64,000 bases of DNA from a bacterium (GTDB lineage: Bacteria; Bacteroidota; Bacteroidia; B-17B0; Aurantibacillaceae): assembly GCA_029945625.1 (NCBI GenBank), contig JAQSCW010000047.1:1-64000 (forward strand). Reading direction: 5' to 3'. Shown in pieces: positions 51,367 to 61,147 of the stretch; the first letter of the stretch is position 1, and every line of letters starts with the position of its first letter. A program made the position numbers and the translations under genes. The notes below the pieces were generated by a model, which did not search any database, was not told where the DNA came from, and worked only from the letters and a program-made list of their open reading frames with translations.

Positions 51367-52397
51367 GATCTAAATGGCCCCTCATATTATTTTTGTGTTT
51401 GGTGAGTTTTGCATTTTTAACTACAGATAAATCTCATTTCGAAATTCCAAAAAACTGGCCCAAACCATTATATGACTTTTCAAAGAATCCATTAAGTGAA
51501 AATAAAATCCGTTTAGGAAGGGCATTGTTTTACGATCCTATTCTCTCTCGTGATAATACGATCTCTTGCGCCTCTTGTCATTCGCAGTTCACAGCCTTTG
51601 CGCATGTTGATCACGATCTGAGTCACGGTATCAACGACCAAATTGGTACACGAAATGCGCCTGCTCTGATGAATTTGGCCTGGCAAAGTTCATTTATGTG
51701 GGATGGGGCCATCAATCACCTCGACATGCAGGCCCTTGCCCCTATTTCGAATCCACTGGAGATGGACGAAAAAATAGAACATGTGGTTTCTAAATTGCAA
51801 CACAGCAACATCTATCCGCAACTATTTTTTAATGCATTTGCTGATCGCACCATCACGGGAGAACATACCTTAAAAGCCCTGTCACAGTTTATGCTTACGC
51901 TCGTGAGTTCAAATTCTAAATACGACAGTGTAACAAGAAAACAAACCTCCTTTACCGCTCAGGAAAACAAAGGCTATGTCTTGTTCAAAAATAACTGCGC
52001 CTCCTGTCATATCGAACCTCTTTTCAGCAATTTTCAATTTGAAAACAATGGTTTACCGATTGATCCCGGCCTAAACGACCCGGGAAGAATGAAGATCAGT
52101 CAAAACCCGAATGATTCTCTGAAATTCAAAGTGCCCAGCTTACGGAATGTCGAATTTTCTTATCCATACATGCACGATGGAAGATTTAAAACCTTGGCGG
52201 AAGTGCTGAAACACTATACCTCGGGCATTCAACAAAGTCGGAGTCTATCGTCCAAATTACAACAACAACTCGTATTGACTTCCTCTGAAAAGGTAGATTT
52301 AATCGCATTTCTCCTTACCTTGACGGATAAACAGTTTTTATTTGACCGGCGTTTCTATTTTCCTAAAATAATACTGTCGCAAACGAAGGATGAATAA
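51363..52397 (+). CDS. Di-haem cytochrome c peroxidase-like protein, MbnH type
   Basis: A 344-residue secreted c-type cytochrome with two haem sites, CASCHSQ (about residue 64) and CASCHIE (about residue 212). The order and FAHVDHDLSHGI, GTRNAPALMNLAW and VPSLRNVEFSYPYMHDGRFK match the MauG/MbnH branch of the peroxidase family. It probably oxidises its MbnP partner. It overlaps the MbnP gene (ATGA). Confidence 0.88.
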   Translation: MRSKWPLILFLCLVSFAFLTTDKSHFEIPKNWPKPLYDFSKNPLSENKIRLGRALFYDPILSRDNTISCASCHSQFTAFAHVDHDLSHGINDQIGTRNAPALMNLAWQSSFMWDGAINHLDMQALAPISNPLEMDEKIEHVVSKLQHSNIYPQLFFNAFADRTITGEHTLKALSQFMLTLVSSNSKYDSVTRKQTSFTAQENKGYVLFKNNCASCHIEPLFSNFQFENNGLPIDPGLNDPGRMKISQNPNDSLKFKVPSLRNVEFSYPYMHDGRFKTLAEVLKHYTSGIQQSRSLSSKLQQQLVLTSSEKVDLIAFLLTLTDKQFLFDRRFYFPKIILSQTKDE

Positions 52398-52451
52398 ATA
52401 AGTGTCGTCTTATACTTTTAAACAGCTTAAATTTATTAAACCGGATAAACC

Positions 52452-53807
52452 ATGAACAGAACAAAAAGCATCTTTTCTATACTCTTCGCTAGTCTTTCGA
52501 GTTTTTCACAACTCAATCCTGCCATTACAAATTGGCTCATCAATACCACAAATATTATGGGCCGGCACTATGTAGCCGGTAACTCAACACCCATTAATGA
52601 TAATGTATTGGCGAATGTGCAAACTGTGCAGTATTCCTCAAACTTTGTATATGTTAGCACACAAGGCATCCCGGCCTATATCACCGGACCTTTTCAGGAT
52701 GGCAATCCATCTTTGGCGAGCGCTCAAAATGCTATTTTTAAAATTTCGCTTAATCCCATTCAAAATACCGGAACTGCAATTAATACAACGGGGGGAAATA
52801 TCGGCATCTTTATTAACGGAGTTGCTTTATTCGATTACCGCGATGGCGTGTCATGGAACAATACCACAATGGCCCTGTGCGGCGGTCCCGGAAACTCCCC
52901 TTGTCCCGGGCCTCCCGGAACTTCACAAGCATGGAACAGAGATGCCGTGATTGCAGAAAAAGCAGGATTTGATTGTTCGAAAGCACATCCTGCTATGGGA
53001 AATTATCACCACCACCAAAATCCAAGCGCATTTAATTTGGATTTAACTATTATTTCAAGCGTGTGTAATTTATATGCAGCCGATGGTTTATATAAAATTG
53101 ACAGCACCAAACATTCACCTTTAATTGGATATGCTTATGATGGATTTCCCATTTACGGAGCATATGCGTTTAAGAATGCAAACGGCACCGGCGGAGTGGT
53201 AAGAATGAAATCGAGTTATATTCTGAATACCGGAACTTCAAGAACCAATGGTCCCAATGTGAGTACGACGTATCCTTTGGGATATTTTAGAGAAGATTAT
53301 CAATACATTGCTACTTCTGCTTCCACCCCTGATTATCTGGATGCACATAACGGCAGATTTTGCGTTACTCCCGAGTATCCAAATGGCATCTACTGTTATT
53401 TTGCCACCGTCGACAAAAACTGGAATTCGGCCTATCCGTATGTGGTGGGTCCTACTTTTTATGGTACAGTTACTGCTTCAAAAGTGACGAGCATCACGGA
53501 GGCCGTTACCACTTACTCTCCGGGACTCCCAACTTCACTGGGTGAAATGACAGATGCCATTGAAAATGTAGTGGTTTTTCCAAATCCGGCGAGCGATTTT
53601 GTTGGGATTCAATTAAACGATCTCAATAAAGTCGATCGTACGATTGAATTGTATGATTTGAATGGAAAACTTTTGCAAAGGACCAATCTCCATCAAGGAA
53701 GTACGGTGGCTTATTTTGACACCCGAATTTTGTATGGCGGAGAATATCTAATCAGAATTCCAACTGATGCCGGTATAATAACCCGAAAAGTAATCTTGGT
53801 GAAATAA
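52452..53807 (+). CDS. YHYH-domain protein with T9SS tag
   Basis: A 451-residue secreted protein. A signal peptide (to about 20) leads to a YHYH domain: MGNYHHHQNPSAF in place of the usual YHYH, then LIGYAYDGFPIYGAY, both with conserved aromatic and His residues. The C-terminal ~75 residues are a T9SS type A tag (VVVFPNPASDFV ... GGEYLIRIPTDAGIITRKVILV). YHYH proteins often accompany MbnP/MbnH genes in Bacteroidota. It is probably the last gene of the sigma operon (55 bases after the cytochrome). Confidence 0.85.
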   Translation: MNRTKSIFSILFASLSSFSQLNPAITNWLINTTNIMGRHYVAGNSTPINDNVLANVQTVQYSSNFVYVSTQGIPAYITGPFQDGNPSLASAQNAIFKISLNPIQNTGTAINTTGGNIGIFINGVALFDYRDGVSWNNTTMALCGGPGNSPCPGPPGTSQAWNRDAVIAEKAGFDCSKAHPAMGNYHHHQNPSAFNLDLTIISSVCNLYAADGLYKIDSTKHSPLIGYAYDGFPIYGAYAFKNANGTGGVVRMKSSYILNTGTSRTNGPNVSTTYPLGYFREDYQYIATSASTPDYLDAHNGRFCVTPEYPNGIYCYFATVDKNWNSAYPYVVGPTFYGTVTASKVTSITEAVTTYSPGLPTSLGEMTDAIENVVVFPNPASDFVGIQLNDLNKVDRTIELYDLNGKLLQRTNLHQGSTVAYFDTRILYGGEYLIRIPTDAGIITRKVILVK

Positions 53808-54228
53808 ACTGATTGCCGGAAAGCCGGGAAAGAAATTTCAAATACAGCAACTAGTTAGAAATTAAGAATTAGCTGCTTTGAAAAAAATTTCTGTGAAATA
53901 CGCTAAGCTTATTCACTGAATGAAGATTTGAAGGGGGTATTTTTTTTCTGTGCCTTCTCCGTACCTACCTCTGCGACCTCGGCGGTTAAAGAAGCGTAAC
54001 ATAAGAGAGGCAGAAACCCAGCCCGGCCAGAACAAAAATCATTTTATGCCGTTCGGACGGGCACGAAGAACACAAAGAAAGAGGCAGCACAAAGAGACAC
54101 AAAGAAAAAGAAAATATTGTGCTCTTTGTGCCCTTTGTGTAACCCTTTGTGTTCTTTGTGGTAAAGCAGGCAGAAACCCTTGGGCAACTCTGCCCGACCA
54201 ATCACCCCCATTCCCCTGTAATTAAACG
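53808..54228. repeat. Gap with CACAAAG simple repeats
   Basis: No gene is seen. CACAAAGA-type repeats (about 54060-54170) are preceded by a block (54020-54065) that is the inverse of 46416-46456. Such decayed tandem repeats are common in environmental Bacteroidota. A TATATTTG box at 54229-54236 follows. Confidence 0.5.
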
Positions 54229-54236
54229 TATATTTG
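54229..54236 (+). promoter_or_regulatory. -7 box upstream of the helicase gene
   Basis: TATATTTG is a full match to the TAnnTTTG element, 30 bases before ATG 54267. The -33 partner is unclear. Confidence 0.35.
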
Positions 54237-54266
54237 GCAAACAGTTTTATACTACAAATTTTTGCT

Positions 54267-55409
54267 ATGCCCTTTTCTTCTCTCGGTTTATCTCCTTCTC
54301 TGCTACTCGCACTCGAGTCTGCGAAATACAAACAGCCCTACCCCATTCAAACAGAAGCCATCCCCGCCATTTTAGCAAGAAAGGATGTCTTAGGCATTGC
54401 ACAAACAGGCTCAGGAAAAACAGCGAGTTATGTATTGCCAATTTTGATGAATCTGCAAGGCAATACCGCATCCAAAAACCGCCATGTAAACGTATTAGTG
54501 CTAGTGCCCACCCGCGAACTCGCCATGCAGGTGCGGGAAGTATTTCAACAATTTGGTGCCAATCTTCCTCAAAAAATAAAATCATTGGCGGTGTTTGGCG
54601 GCGTGTCCATTAATCCCCAAATGATGGGAATGCAAGGAGTAAATGTACTGGTGGCAACACCGGGCAGACTTCTTGAATTAGTTTCAAGTAATGCTGTACA
54701 TCTTTCTTCAATAGACACTCTCGTATTGGACGAAGCCGATAAAATGCTCAATCTTGGTTTTAAAGAGGAGATGGAAAAAATCTTTGCCCTGCTTCCTAAA
54801 AAACGTCAGAACCTTTTGTTTTCGGCCACCTTGAGTGATGACCTGAATAATTTTAATCAGGTTCTCCTGCATCAGCCCCTTGTGATTAAAATTGAAAACG
54901 AGGAAGAAAACATTGATCTCATTTCTCAATTGGGCTACTTTGTTACGGAAGAAAAAAAAGGTCCGCTTTTACGGTACCTCATCAAACACCATGGCATGAA
55001 ACAAGTGCTGGTATTTACCTCCTCTGTTTACAAAGCCGATAATGTAGCCGATAAATTAAGAAAGAACGGGATTGACGCAGGTGCCATGCACGGAAAAAAA
55101 AGTCAGGAAGCCCGCACCGAAACCCTGAGTCGCTTTAAAAGCGGGAAGCTCAGAGTGTTGGTAACCACCGATCTGCTATCACGTGGCATTGACATCAAAT
55201 TTTTACCGCATGTGATCAATTATGAATTGCCGCGATCGCCAAAAGATTATATTCATCGTATCGGTCGCACGGGACGGGCCGATTCGGCCGGTGAAGCCAT
55301 TTCATTTGTGACCGAAGAAGACAAACACCATTTTAAAGTGATTCAGAAAAAAATGGGAAAATGGGTCACCATGATTGACAGCGAAGGCATCGACATGAAA
55401 GGGTATTAA
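54267..55409 (+). CDS. DEAD-box RNA helicase, RhlE-like
   Basis: About 380 residues from ATG 54267. Motifs in order: YKQPYPIQTEAIP (Q motif), AQTGSGKT (Walker A), PTRELAMQ, VATPGRLL, LDEADKML (DEAD), FSATLS, then VTTDLLSRGIDI and HRIGRTGRA. The helicase core with a short tail resembles RhlE. It unwinds RNA for ribosome assembly or mRNA decay. An in-frame start at 54234 is not preferred because it lies beside the -7 box. Confidence 0.92.
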   Translation: MPFSSLGLSPSLLLALESAKYKQPYPIQTEAIPAILARKDVLGIAQTGSGKTASYVLPILMNLQGNTASKNRHVNVLVLVPTRELAMQVREVFQQFGANLPQKIKSLAVFGGVSINPQMMGMQGVNVLVATPGRLLELVSSNAVHLSSIDTLVLDEADKMLNLGFKEEMEKIFALLPKKRQNLLFSATLSDDLNNFNQVLLHQPLVIKIENEEENIDLISQLGYFVTEEKKGPLLRYLIKHHGMKQVLVFTSSVYKADNVADKLRKNGIDAGAMHGKKSQEARTETLSRFKSGKLRVLVTTDLLSRGIDIKFLPHVINYELPRSPKDYIHRIGRTGRADSAGEAISFVTEEDKHHFKVIQKKMGKWVTMIDSEGIDMKGY

Positions 55410-55430
55410 ACTTTAAGAAATTATTCGAAT

Positions 55431-55814
55431 CTATTTTACGGCCTGTCCCGGAAACACATTCATCCAAATCACCCTCGCTATTTTGTAGTTCCAAATAGAC
55501 AAGAACAACATCACAGCTAGCGATGCTAAGAAAAGATCACGCGACGACATCCCGAATACCATGTATTTTCCCAATAAAAAAGTCAGCAGACCTTCCAAAA
55601 TGGTGAGTCCGTAACTTAAGTAAACTACGCGGTGATAATGCTCCTCTTCCTTGTGAAATTGGTATCCGCAATTATCGCAGGTATCTTTCATACGTGGACG
55701 AACACCAGGGTATTTGGCCGAGTAAAACACTTTTGCTTTGCCGCATTTGGGGCATTTTAATTGCAAAATCCTTCCAAATCTGTGAAAGCCCGTGGGTTTA
55801 TCTTCTATCAACAT
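55431..55814 (-). CDS. DUF983 protein
   Basis: A 127-residue protein. A zinc-ribbon-like part (LKCPKCGKAKVF ... DTCDNCGYQF, two CxxC pairs) is followed by two transmembrane helices (about 68-88 and 92-110), the layout of DUF983. Function unknown. It stands opposite the helicase gene. Confidence 0.85.
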   Translation of the reverse strand: MLIEDKPTGFHRFGRILQLKCPKCGKAKVFYSAKYPGVRPRMKDTCDNCGYQFHKEEEHYHRVVYLSYGLTILEGLLTFLLGKYMVFGMSSRDLFLASLAVMLFLSIWNYKIARVIWMNVFPGQAVK

Positions 55815-56345
55815 GGCATAAAGGTCCTAAAAAAATATGGCAATGACAAGAGGAGGAGCCTGGCTCCCGCCATCAAATGATAAGGATCATTTAGTAGGAT
55901 GTTATTTGAAAGGAAATAATTTGCTACGATCAACTTGCAGATTCTAACAAAATGAAAAATAGCTGAGCAGAGAGCGGGGTTTTACCGAATCAGGTTTAAA
56001 CGGGATTTGCGTGAGGGATCGCAGTGGAAAGCCCGGAGCCCCTTGAAGCAGAAAGCCTCCTTGATTTTTCAGAAAAGGCTTTCGCTTCGAGGGGTGAGGA
56101 CTTGCAACGAAGAGCCCGACCCCGGCCTTACAAAACAAGGTGAGCGGCACTTGTGTTGCACACATGTGAGCGGGATTGTGTGCCGAGCCGTAGTTTTGTA
56201 AGGCCGGGGGCACGCCCAAATAATAGCAGGTAGAGCGAAACCCCTAACATGTATTTCTTTGTCCCGATTTTTGAATAAGCGGCGATTTTTGAATTTTCTG
56301 CTTGCAAAATGAATTAAACTGCAAAATTGGGCGTATTTTTAACGA
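55815..56345. repeat. Gap with a third structured repeat
   Basis: At about 55980-56215 is a related but longer element: GCGTGAGGGATCGCAGTGG, AAAGCCCGGAGCCCC, then GACTTGCAACG and AAGAGCCCGACCCC, followed by a long hairpin (GGCCTTACAAAAC / GTTTTGTAAGGCC). It has the same frame as the repeats at 22.7 and 27.4 kb but different variable arms. No gene is seen in the rest. Confidence 0.6.
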
Positions 56346-56741
56346 ATGAATTTTTCAAAGAGATTGAAGTTTTACGGTATGGGATTTGGCATGGGTTTGC
56401 TAGTGGTTTATGCGGTTTTTGGAACACGCAGCTGCACGACGCCCAATGAATTGAAAATGCAGGAATTGGTGTTTCAAACATTTAAACTGAGCGACAAGGC
56501 CAAATGCAAATTGGCCTGCATGCATAAAAACGAATTGCTGTTGAAAGTAGAATTACGGCATTTTGAAGTGAATTACGACCTGAGTAAAGTGCATGAAAAA
56601 GATTGCGGTCAGTTTTTTATTCAAGCTAAAAAAGAATATGCATCTGAACACAATTACGATTTGGTGATGCGCGATTGCGATACCATTACAGAGATAAAAG
56701 ACATTCATATTATTGGCACAAACACTTGCTCATGTCAATAA
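56346..56741 (+). CDS. Hypothetical protein with N-terminal membrane anchor (DUF4258-like)
   Basis: A 131-residue protein with one transmembrane helix (about 10-28) and a soluble Cys-rich part. KLSDKAKCKLACMHKNELLL and the end RDCDTITEIKDIHIIG-TNTCSC are similar to DUF4258-type Bacteroidota proteins. It overlaps the tadA start by ten bases, so the two are likely co-transcribed. Confidence 0.6.
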   Translation: MNFSKRLKFYGMGFGMGLLVVYAVFGTRSCTTPNELKMQELVFQTFKLSDKAKCKLACMHKNELLLKVELRHFEVNYDLSKVHEKDCGQFFIQAKKEYASEHNYDLVMRDCDTITEIKDIHIIGTNTCSCQ

Positions 56742-57184
56742 CACCCTTATACACGCATGAATACTTTATGAAGGAGGCCATGAAGGAGGCCCTTCAATCG
56801 TTTAAGGAAGATGAAATACCTGTGGGTGCCGTGGTGGTGGCGAATAATAGAATTATTGCCCGGGCGCATAATCTTACTGAGCGCTTAAACGATGTAACGG
56901 CACATGCCGAAATGCAGGCCATTACTGCCGCGGCCAATTCTATTGGGGGTAAATACCTTGTGGAATGTACGCTTTACGTAACCCTTGAGCCCTGTGTGAT
57001 GTGCGCGGGAGCTTTAGCCTGGAGCCAGATTAGCCAAATTGTGTACGGAGCCTCTGATTCCAAAAAAGGATTTACCTTGCTGGGAAAACCGGTGCTTCAT
57101 CCCAAAACCGAAGTCATTTCGGGTGTGCTGCAAGAAGAAGCAGAGAAAATTTTGAAAGATTTTTTTGCGCAAAAACGCAAATAA
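56732..57184 (+). CDS. tadA: tRNA adenosine(34) deaminase
   Basis: About 150 residues from ATG 56732. The zinc-site motifs HAEMQAI and PCVMCAGAL are intact, with VPVGAVVV preceding. TadA converts A34 of tRNA-Arg to inosine. The longer reading frame to 56675 crosses the previous gene and is rejected. A start inside the last ten bases of the neighbour suggests coupling. Confidence 0.93.
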   Translation: MSITPLYTHEYFMKEAMKEALQSFKEDEIPVGAVVVANNRIIARAHNLTERLNDVTAHAEMQAITAAANSIGGKYLVECTLYVTLEPCVMCAGALAWSQISQIVYGASDSKKGFTLLGKPVLHPKTEVISGVLQEEAEKILKDFFAQKRK

Positions 57185-57235
57185 TGCGGCATTCTCCCAA
57201 ATATTGAATAAATTAGAGTATTAAATTCTTATTCC

Positions 57236-57640
57236 ATGAAAACAGTTAAACTTTTTGCCATTTCCCTCTTCGTTATTGCTTCTGCCTTCAGTCCATTTAC
57301 AGCCGGCGCACAGAGCAGCGAGACCCCTGTGCGGACAGCATTTATAAAACACCCGGGCGCGGAGGATGCAAAGACTTTTTTCGCAAGCAACACCAACTTT
57401 TTATTTGAAGTGTATAAAGTGGGAAGCAAGGAAGATATTGGCAAGATCTTAAGTGCATTTGGAAAGGACGCAGCAGTTGAAAATATTTCGCAAGGAGTGG
57501 TAACCGGTGATTATACAGCATTTTCATTGAGCCTTAAATCGGCCAAAGACAAAGATTGGTTTGTCAAAACTTTTAAAAAAGCCGGACTCAATACCATTCA
57601 CCTCAATAACCATCCAACCGTGCCGGTGGAAAAGATGTGA
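57236..57640 (+). CDS. Hypothetical secreted protein
   Basis: A 134-residue protein with a signal peptide (MKTVKLFAISLFVIASAFSPFTAGA, then Q). The mature part is small, with FFASNTNFLFEVYKVGSKEDIGKILSAFGKD in the centre. No family is recognised. It is alone between tadA and a large gap. Confidence 0.65.
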   Translation: MKTVKLFAISLFVIASAFSPFTAGAQSSETPVRTAFIKHPGAEDAKTFFASNTNFLFEVYKVGSKEDIGKILSAFGKDAAVENISQGVVTGDYTAFSLSLKSAKDKDWFVKTFKKAGLNTIHLNNHPTVPVEKM

Positions 57641-58361
57641 TTTTTTCGTTTTTATTTTCTCAGGTCAGTGAATCAACTTGAATGCGCTTTTTTTGTTACA
57701 CTCAAATCAGTAACTAATATCATCTTTGGAGCGTTTCAACAAAATACTGATATCGCGAGGCCCACATTTCTTCGCGACAGGCTCACTTGACAACCAAAAG
57801 AAATCCCTCGTAAGAATTAGTTCCCCTGATATCGCCGGAGCATAGATTCTTTGGCCACCCTGGGAGTGTTTGGAGTGGCCGTCACGTAATAAGAAAGTGT
57901 TGTAAAAGACTCTTCGGGCGCTGATTAGATATTAATGGGACAACGCCCGTTTTTGAGACTTAATTGGATCAAAGTGAAATCCAAAAATAAAACAATGATT
58001 CCGTCATTCAGAGCGCCTCGGGAAGAAAAAAGGAAAGCGCGAAGAATCTGTCATAGGCCAATCAAAAAATGGGAAGATAAAAGACTCTTCGGGCGCAACG
58101 GAGATGAGGCTTAAAGCGCCCTCTGAGTGACGAAACGCTTGGAGATCTTTAATATTTATACCTAAATTCACTAGTATGATTTATAGACGGTTTCATTGCA
58201 AATAATGTCAGCACGAGGCCTGCAATTCATTGCTACTGGCAGCTCGGCGACCGACAGGAATCTGTCACCTATGTGAATTAATTGAAATTTGTGGAAGTGA
58301 GGGTAACTAATGGCTTTGCCTTTGCAACGAATTCTGAATCGAAAACATTAATAAATGATTT
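57641..58361. other. Gap of about 720 bases without a gene
   Basis: A direct repeat AAGACTCTTCGGGCGC occurs at 57906-57921 and 58081-58096. Other sequence is unremarkable, with no promoter or frame worth reporting. Confidence 0.5.
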
Positions 58362-60953
58362 TTACCTGATGCTCAACTTTTGCGCCTTAATCAGCAAGCT
58401 GGAATGGACAAGGACTAAACTATAGATGCCGGCAGACAAATTGTGCCTGATCTTAAAAACGTTTTTCCCTTTGCTCAAATTCTCTGATTGCTCTAAACAG
58501 ATCTTCCCTAAATTATCAAAGATCCTGATGGTTCCTGTGCCATAGTTTTGCTTAAGATCAAGTTCTACAAACACCTCATTGGCGGAGGGATTCGGATACA
58601 CCAATGGAATAACATTCCCGATAGGACACTCTGCCGTTATGATCTTAAACACACTTCTATTTCCGTCCACATCAACCTGTGACAATCGGTAATAGACAAT
58701 GTCATCGGCAATAATAGAATCATTACAGGAATACTTATGTGCCTGTTGACTGGTAAGTGCTCCGGGAATTCGATTGATTTCAGTCCATAATTTTCCGTCG
58801 TTGCTTCTCTCAAGAACAAAATAGGCGTTATTTTTTTCCGTCGCCGTTGACCAGTTCAAAACAACTACATCCTCTTTGCAGTCAGCTGTAAACTCAGTCA
58901 GCTCAATAGGAAGCGGGTTTACTGATCCCCCCAATTTTCCGGCAAAGGTAAAAGGACTAAAAGCCGTTAAGGCGGCATTTGTAGTAATTACTCCGGTTCC
59001 AGCTCCTGAACAACTTGATCCTCCTACAGTGGTAGCCGGGCGTTCATCCCAAGAAGCCCCATTCCATCGCGCGATAGTGAGATCGCTGCAATTATTTATT
59101 CCGCTTGCCCCTGCGTCTTCCCAATACAGAGACAGATTGGCGTTGGCCGTTCCCGCAATTTGGTCCACTTGCCAATACTCCACTTTACTCACCGTTTGAA
59201 TGGGTAAATTGATCGACGTAGTATTGCTGTATACGCTGCTAAAATACTCTCCTCTAAAAGTCGCCGAAGCCGTTAAGTTAGATACTTTGGCTCTTCTCCA
59301 CTTGGTACCATTACCAATTGGGAACACAAAATCAGTAGAACCTGCTTTAGACAAGGGTCCGCTCACAAAACTGCTCGAAGATCCACTTGTGGAAGTAGCA
59401 CCGGTTCCTAGCGCCAGGATATTGGTGGCACTGGTATACACAATTCCTGAAGTGAGCACCAGAGCGCCTGCTACATTCACATCTTTATTCAGAACCACTA
59501 TGGGCGTAGTTGCAAATACATTATTGACTGTTAAGTTATTCAAGTTATAGGTTCCCGAGCCGGAGAGATTTTGTTCTTGAAAATTAGCGGCACCGCTATT
59601 AAGAGTGACCATTCCCGTGCCCCCGGTAATTGTACCGCAATTGCTAATATCCGATAATACTGATAGATTATTGGCACCGAGAGATAGAACAGCGCCAGTT
59701 CTAATAAAAATACTGTTCACCTGTTCATTAGCCTGCAGACTTGGTTGATTGGTTCCGTTATTAATGATCACATCATTACCTGATGCGGGGGACGATCCGT
59801 TTAACCAATTGGCCGCGGTATTATAATTGGTACTGCTGCCACCGTTCCAAACTTTTGGTTCAGCAGAAACAGAATAAAAAGTAGCCGGTGAATTCTGGTT
59901 ATTGTATTCGGTAATGATCCAGTCAGACGAAAGTGCTGTATTTGTTACATGCACCTCATCCATGTTCCCGGTCATTTCCTCAGTTCGCTGGCCTGCATTT
60001 CCGTCATTGCCCATATCTCCAAAGGTGTGGATGGCTGTAAAAGCGGAGTAAGTTCCGGTACCCTTCTGCACGCCGCTCACAAAAACCGAATAATTACCAA
60101 CGCCTGCTCCCGTAGTTGCCCACATAAGAGCTATGTGGTACCATGTATTGGCTGCAAGAGTTTGCACATTATTCATCAGATTATGTGTCCCACCTAAACC
60201 AATATACAGACTACCGGCAGCATCATTTGTATAGATCTGAACGCGGTTGGCATAGGCTCCTGTTTGAGTAGTACTTTCCCCAAAAAAATATTTGGAGGCT
60301 GCCAGCGTGGTCAGTCGGCCCCAAAAAGCCACGGTGCCACTACCGCTTCCACCCGAAGCTCCGCTTAAAGGAAGTTGCAAATAATTAGTGCCTGTACCCG
60401 CAAATGTCCTCCCTCCCCCAATTTGAGCCGCGGCCATATTGGTGGATCCATTGTTCACACCATTGTTACCATTCGCCGTTCCGTCGGTCAAAACGTTATT
60501 AGTTAGATGCCAGACGCCTTTGTAGGCAGAATTCCATGTGGTATTAAGGGACTGGTCGGCCACAATGGCGGTATTGCCATAGTACATATAAATATACGTA
60601 TTGAGGCTGGTGGACAGTGTTGGAATCCGCACCCAAGCCACTAACTCGCCGGTGGTAGAGGTGTATTTCTCTAATTGATGGTCGAGTTTGGTCACCCCAT
60701 CATCGGATGTAAAAATAATATCAAAACCACTGGCGCTTTCCACGTGGCCGCTACTAGCCACTACTCTCAAATCATTGTCGGAAGTGATGTTGACGAGTGC
60801 AGGAAAATTTGCAAGATCGGAGGGGCCGCTAACTTTTGTGGGATCAAAGGTAATTCGTTTACGATATTTATATGCACAAACCGCAGATTGGGAAGCGCCT
60901 TCCCTTAAGAGAAAACAAAGGAGCAATAGAACCCATCCACCTGAAGATTTCAT
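58362..60953 (-). CDS. Secreted DUF2341/LamG protein with T9SS tag
   Basis: An 863-residue protein. After a signal peptide (MKSSGGWVLLLLCFLLREGASQS) comes a DUF2341 domain (CAYKYRKRITFDPTKV ... LVAWVRIPTLS), then a LamG/concanavalin-like domain (about 140-345, YKGVWHLTN and WYHIALMW), a beta-helical or filamentous part (about 370-500), and a T9SS type A tag at the end (IPLVYPNPSANEVFVEL ... KAQKLSIR). It is probably a carbohydrate-binding or adhesive surface protein. It is alone on its strand, 194 bases from argS. Confidence 0.87.
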   Translation of the reverse strand: MKSSGGWVLLLLCFLLREGASQSAVCAYKYRKRITFDPTKVSGPSDLANFPALVNITSDNDLRVVASSGHVESASGFDIIFTSDDGVTKLDHQLEKYTSTTGELVAWVRIPTLSTSLNTYIYMYYGNTAIVADQSLNTTWNSAYKGVWHLTNNVLTDGTANGNNGVNNGSTNMAAAQIGGGRTFAGTGTNYLQLPLSGASGGSGSGTVAFWGRLTTLAASKYFFGESTTQTGAYANRVQIYTNDAAGSLYIGLGGTHNLMNNVQTLAANTWYHIALMWATTGAGVGNYSVFVSGVQKGTGTYSAFTAIHTFGDMGNDGNAGQRTEEMTGNMDEVHVTNTALSSDWIITEYNNQNSPATFYSVSAEPKVWNGGSSTNYNTAANWLNGSSPASGNDVIINNGTNQPSLQANEQVNSIFIRTGAVLSLGANNLSVLSDISNCGTITGGTGMVTLNSGAANFQEQNLSGSGTYNLNNLTVNNVFATTPIVVLNKDVNVAGALVLTSGIVYTSATNILALGTGATSTSGSSSSFVSGPLSKAGSTDFVFPIGNGTKWRRAKVSNLTASATFRGEYFSSVYSNTTSINLPIQTVSKVEYWQVDQIAGTANANLSLYWEDAGASGINNCSDLTIARWNGASWDERPATTVGGSSCSGAGTGVITTNAALTAFSPFTFAGKLGGSVNPLPIELTEFTADCKEDVVVLNWSTATEKNNAYFVLERSNDGKLWTEINRIPGALTSQQAHKYSCNDSIIADDIVYYRLSQVDVDGNRSVFKIITAECPIGNVIPLVYPNPSANEVFVELDLKQNYGTGTIRIFDNLGKICLEQSENLSKGKNVFKIRHNLSAGIYSLVLVHSSLLIKAQKLSIR

Positions 60954-61147
60954 CTTTTAAAGCCTTGAGAATCAAAGTTAGTGATTGAGAGTTCAAATGG
61001 CAAGGCGTACTTATCAAACAAGTACTGTGAATATCTGCGTTGGAGGGCAGCAGTGGTTACAGGTGCTTAATTGCTTTAGGTTACGATATGCTCTCAAATT
61101 TTAGTGATTCTCCTGTGTCAAGAGCGTAATATTCTTAATTTTGCCAC

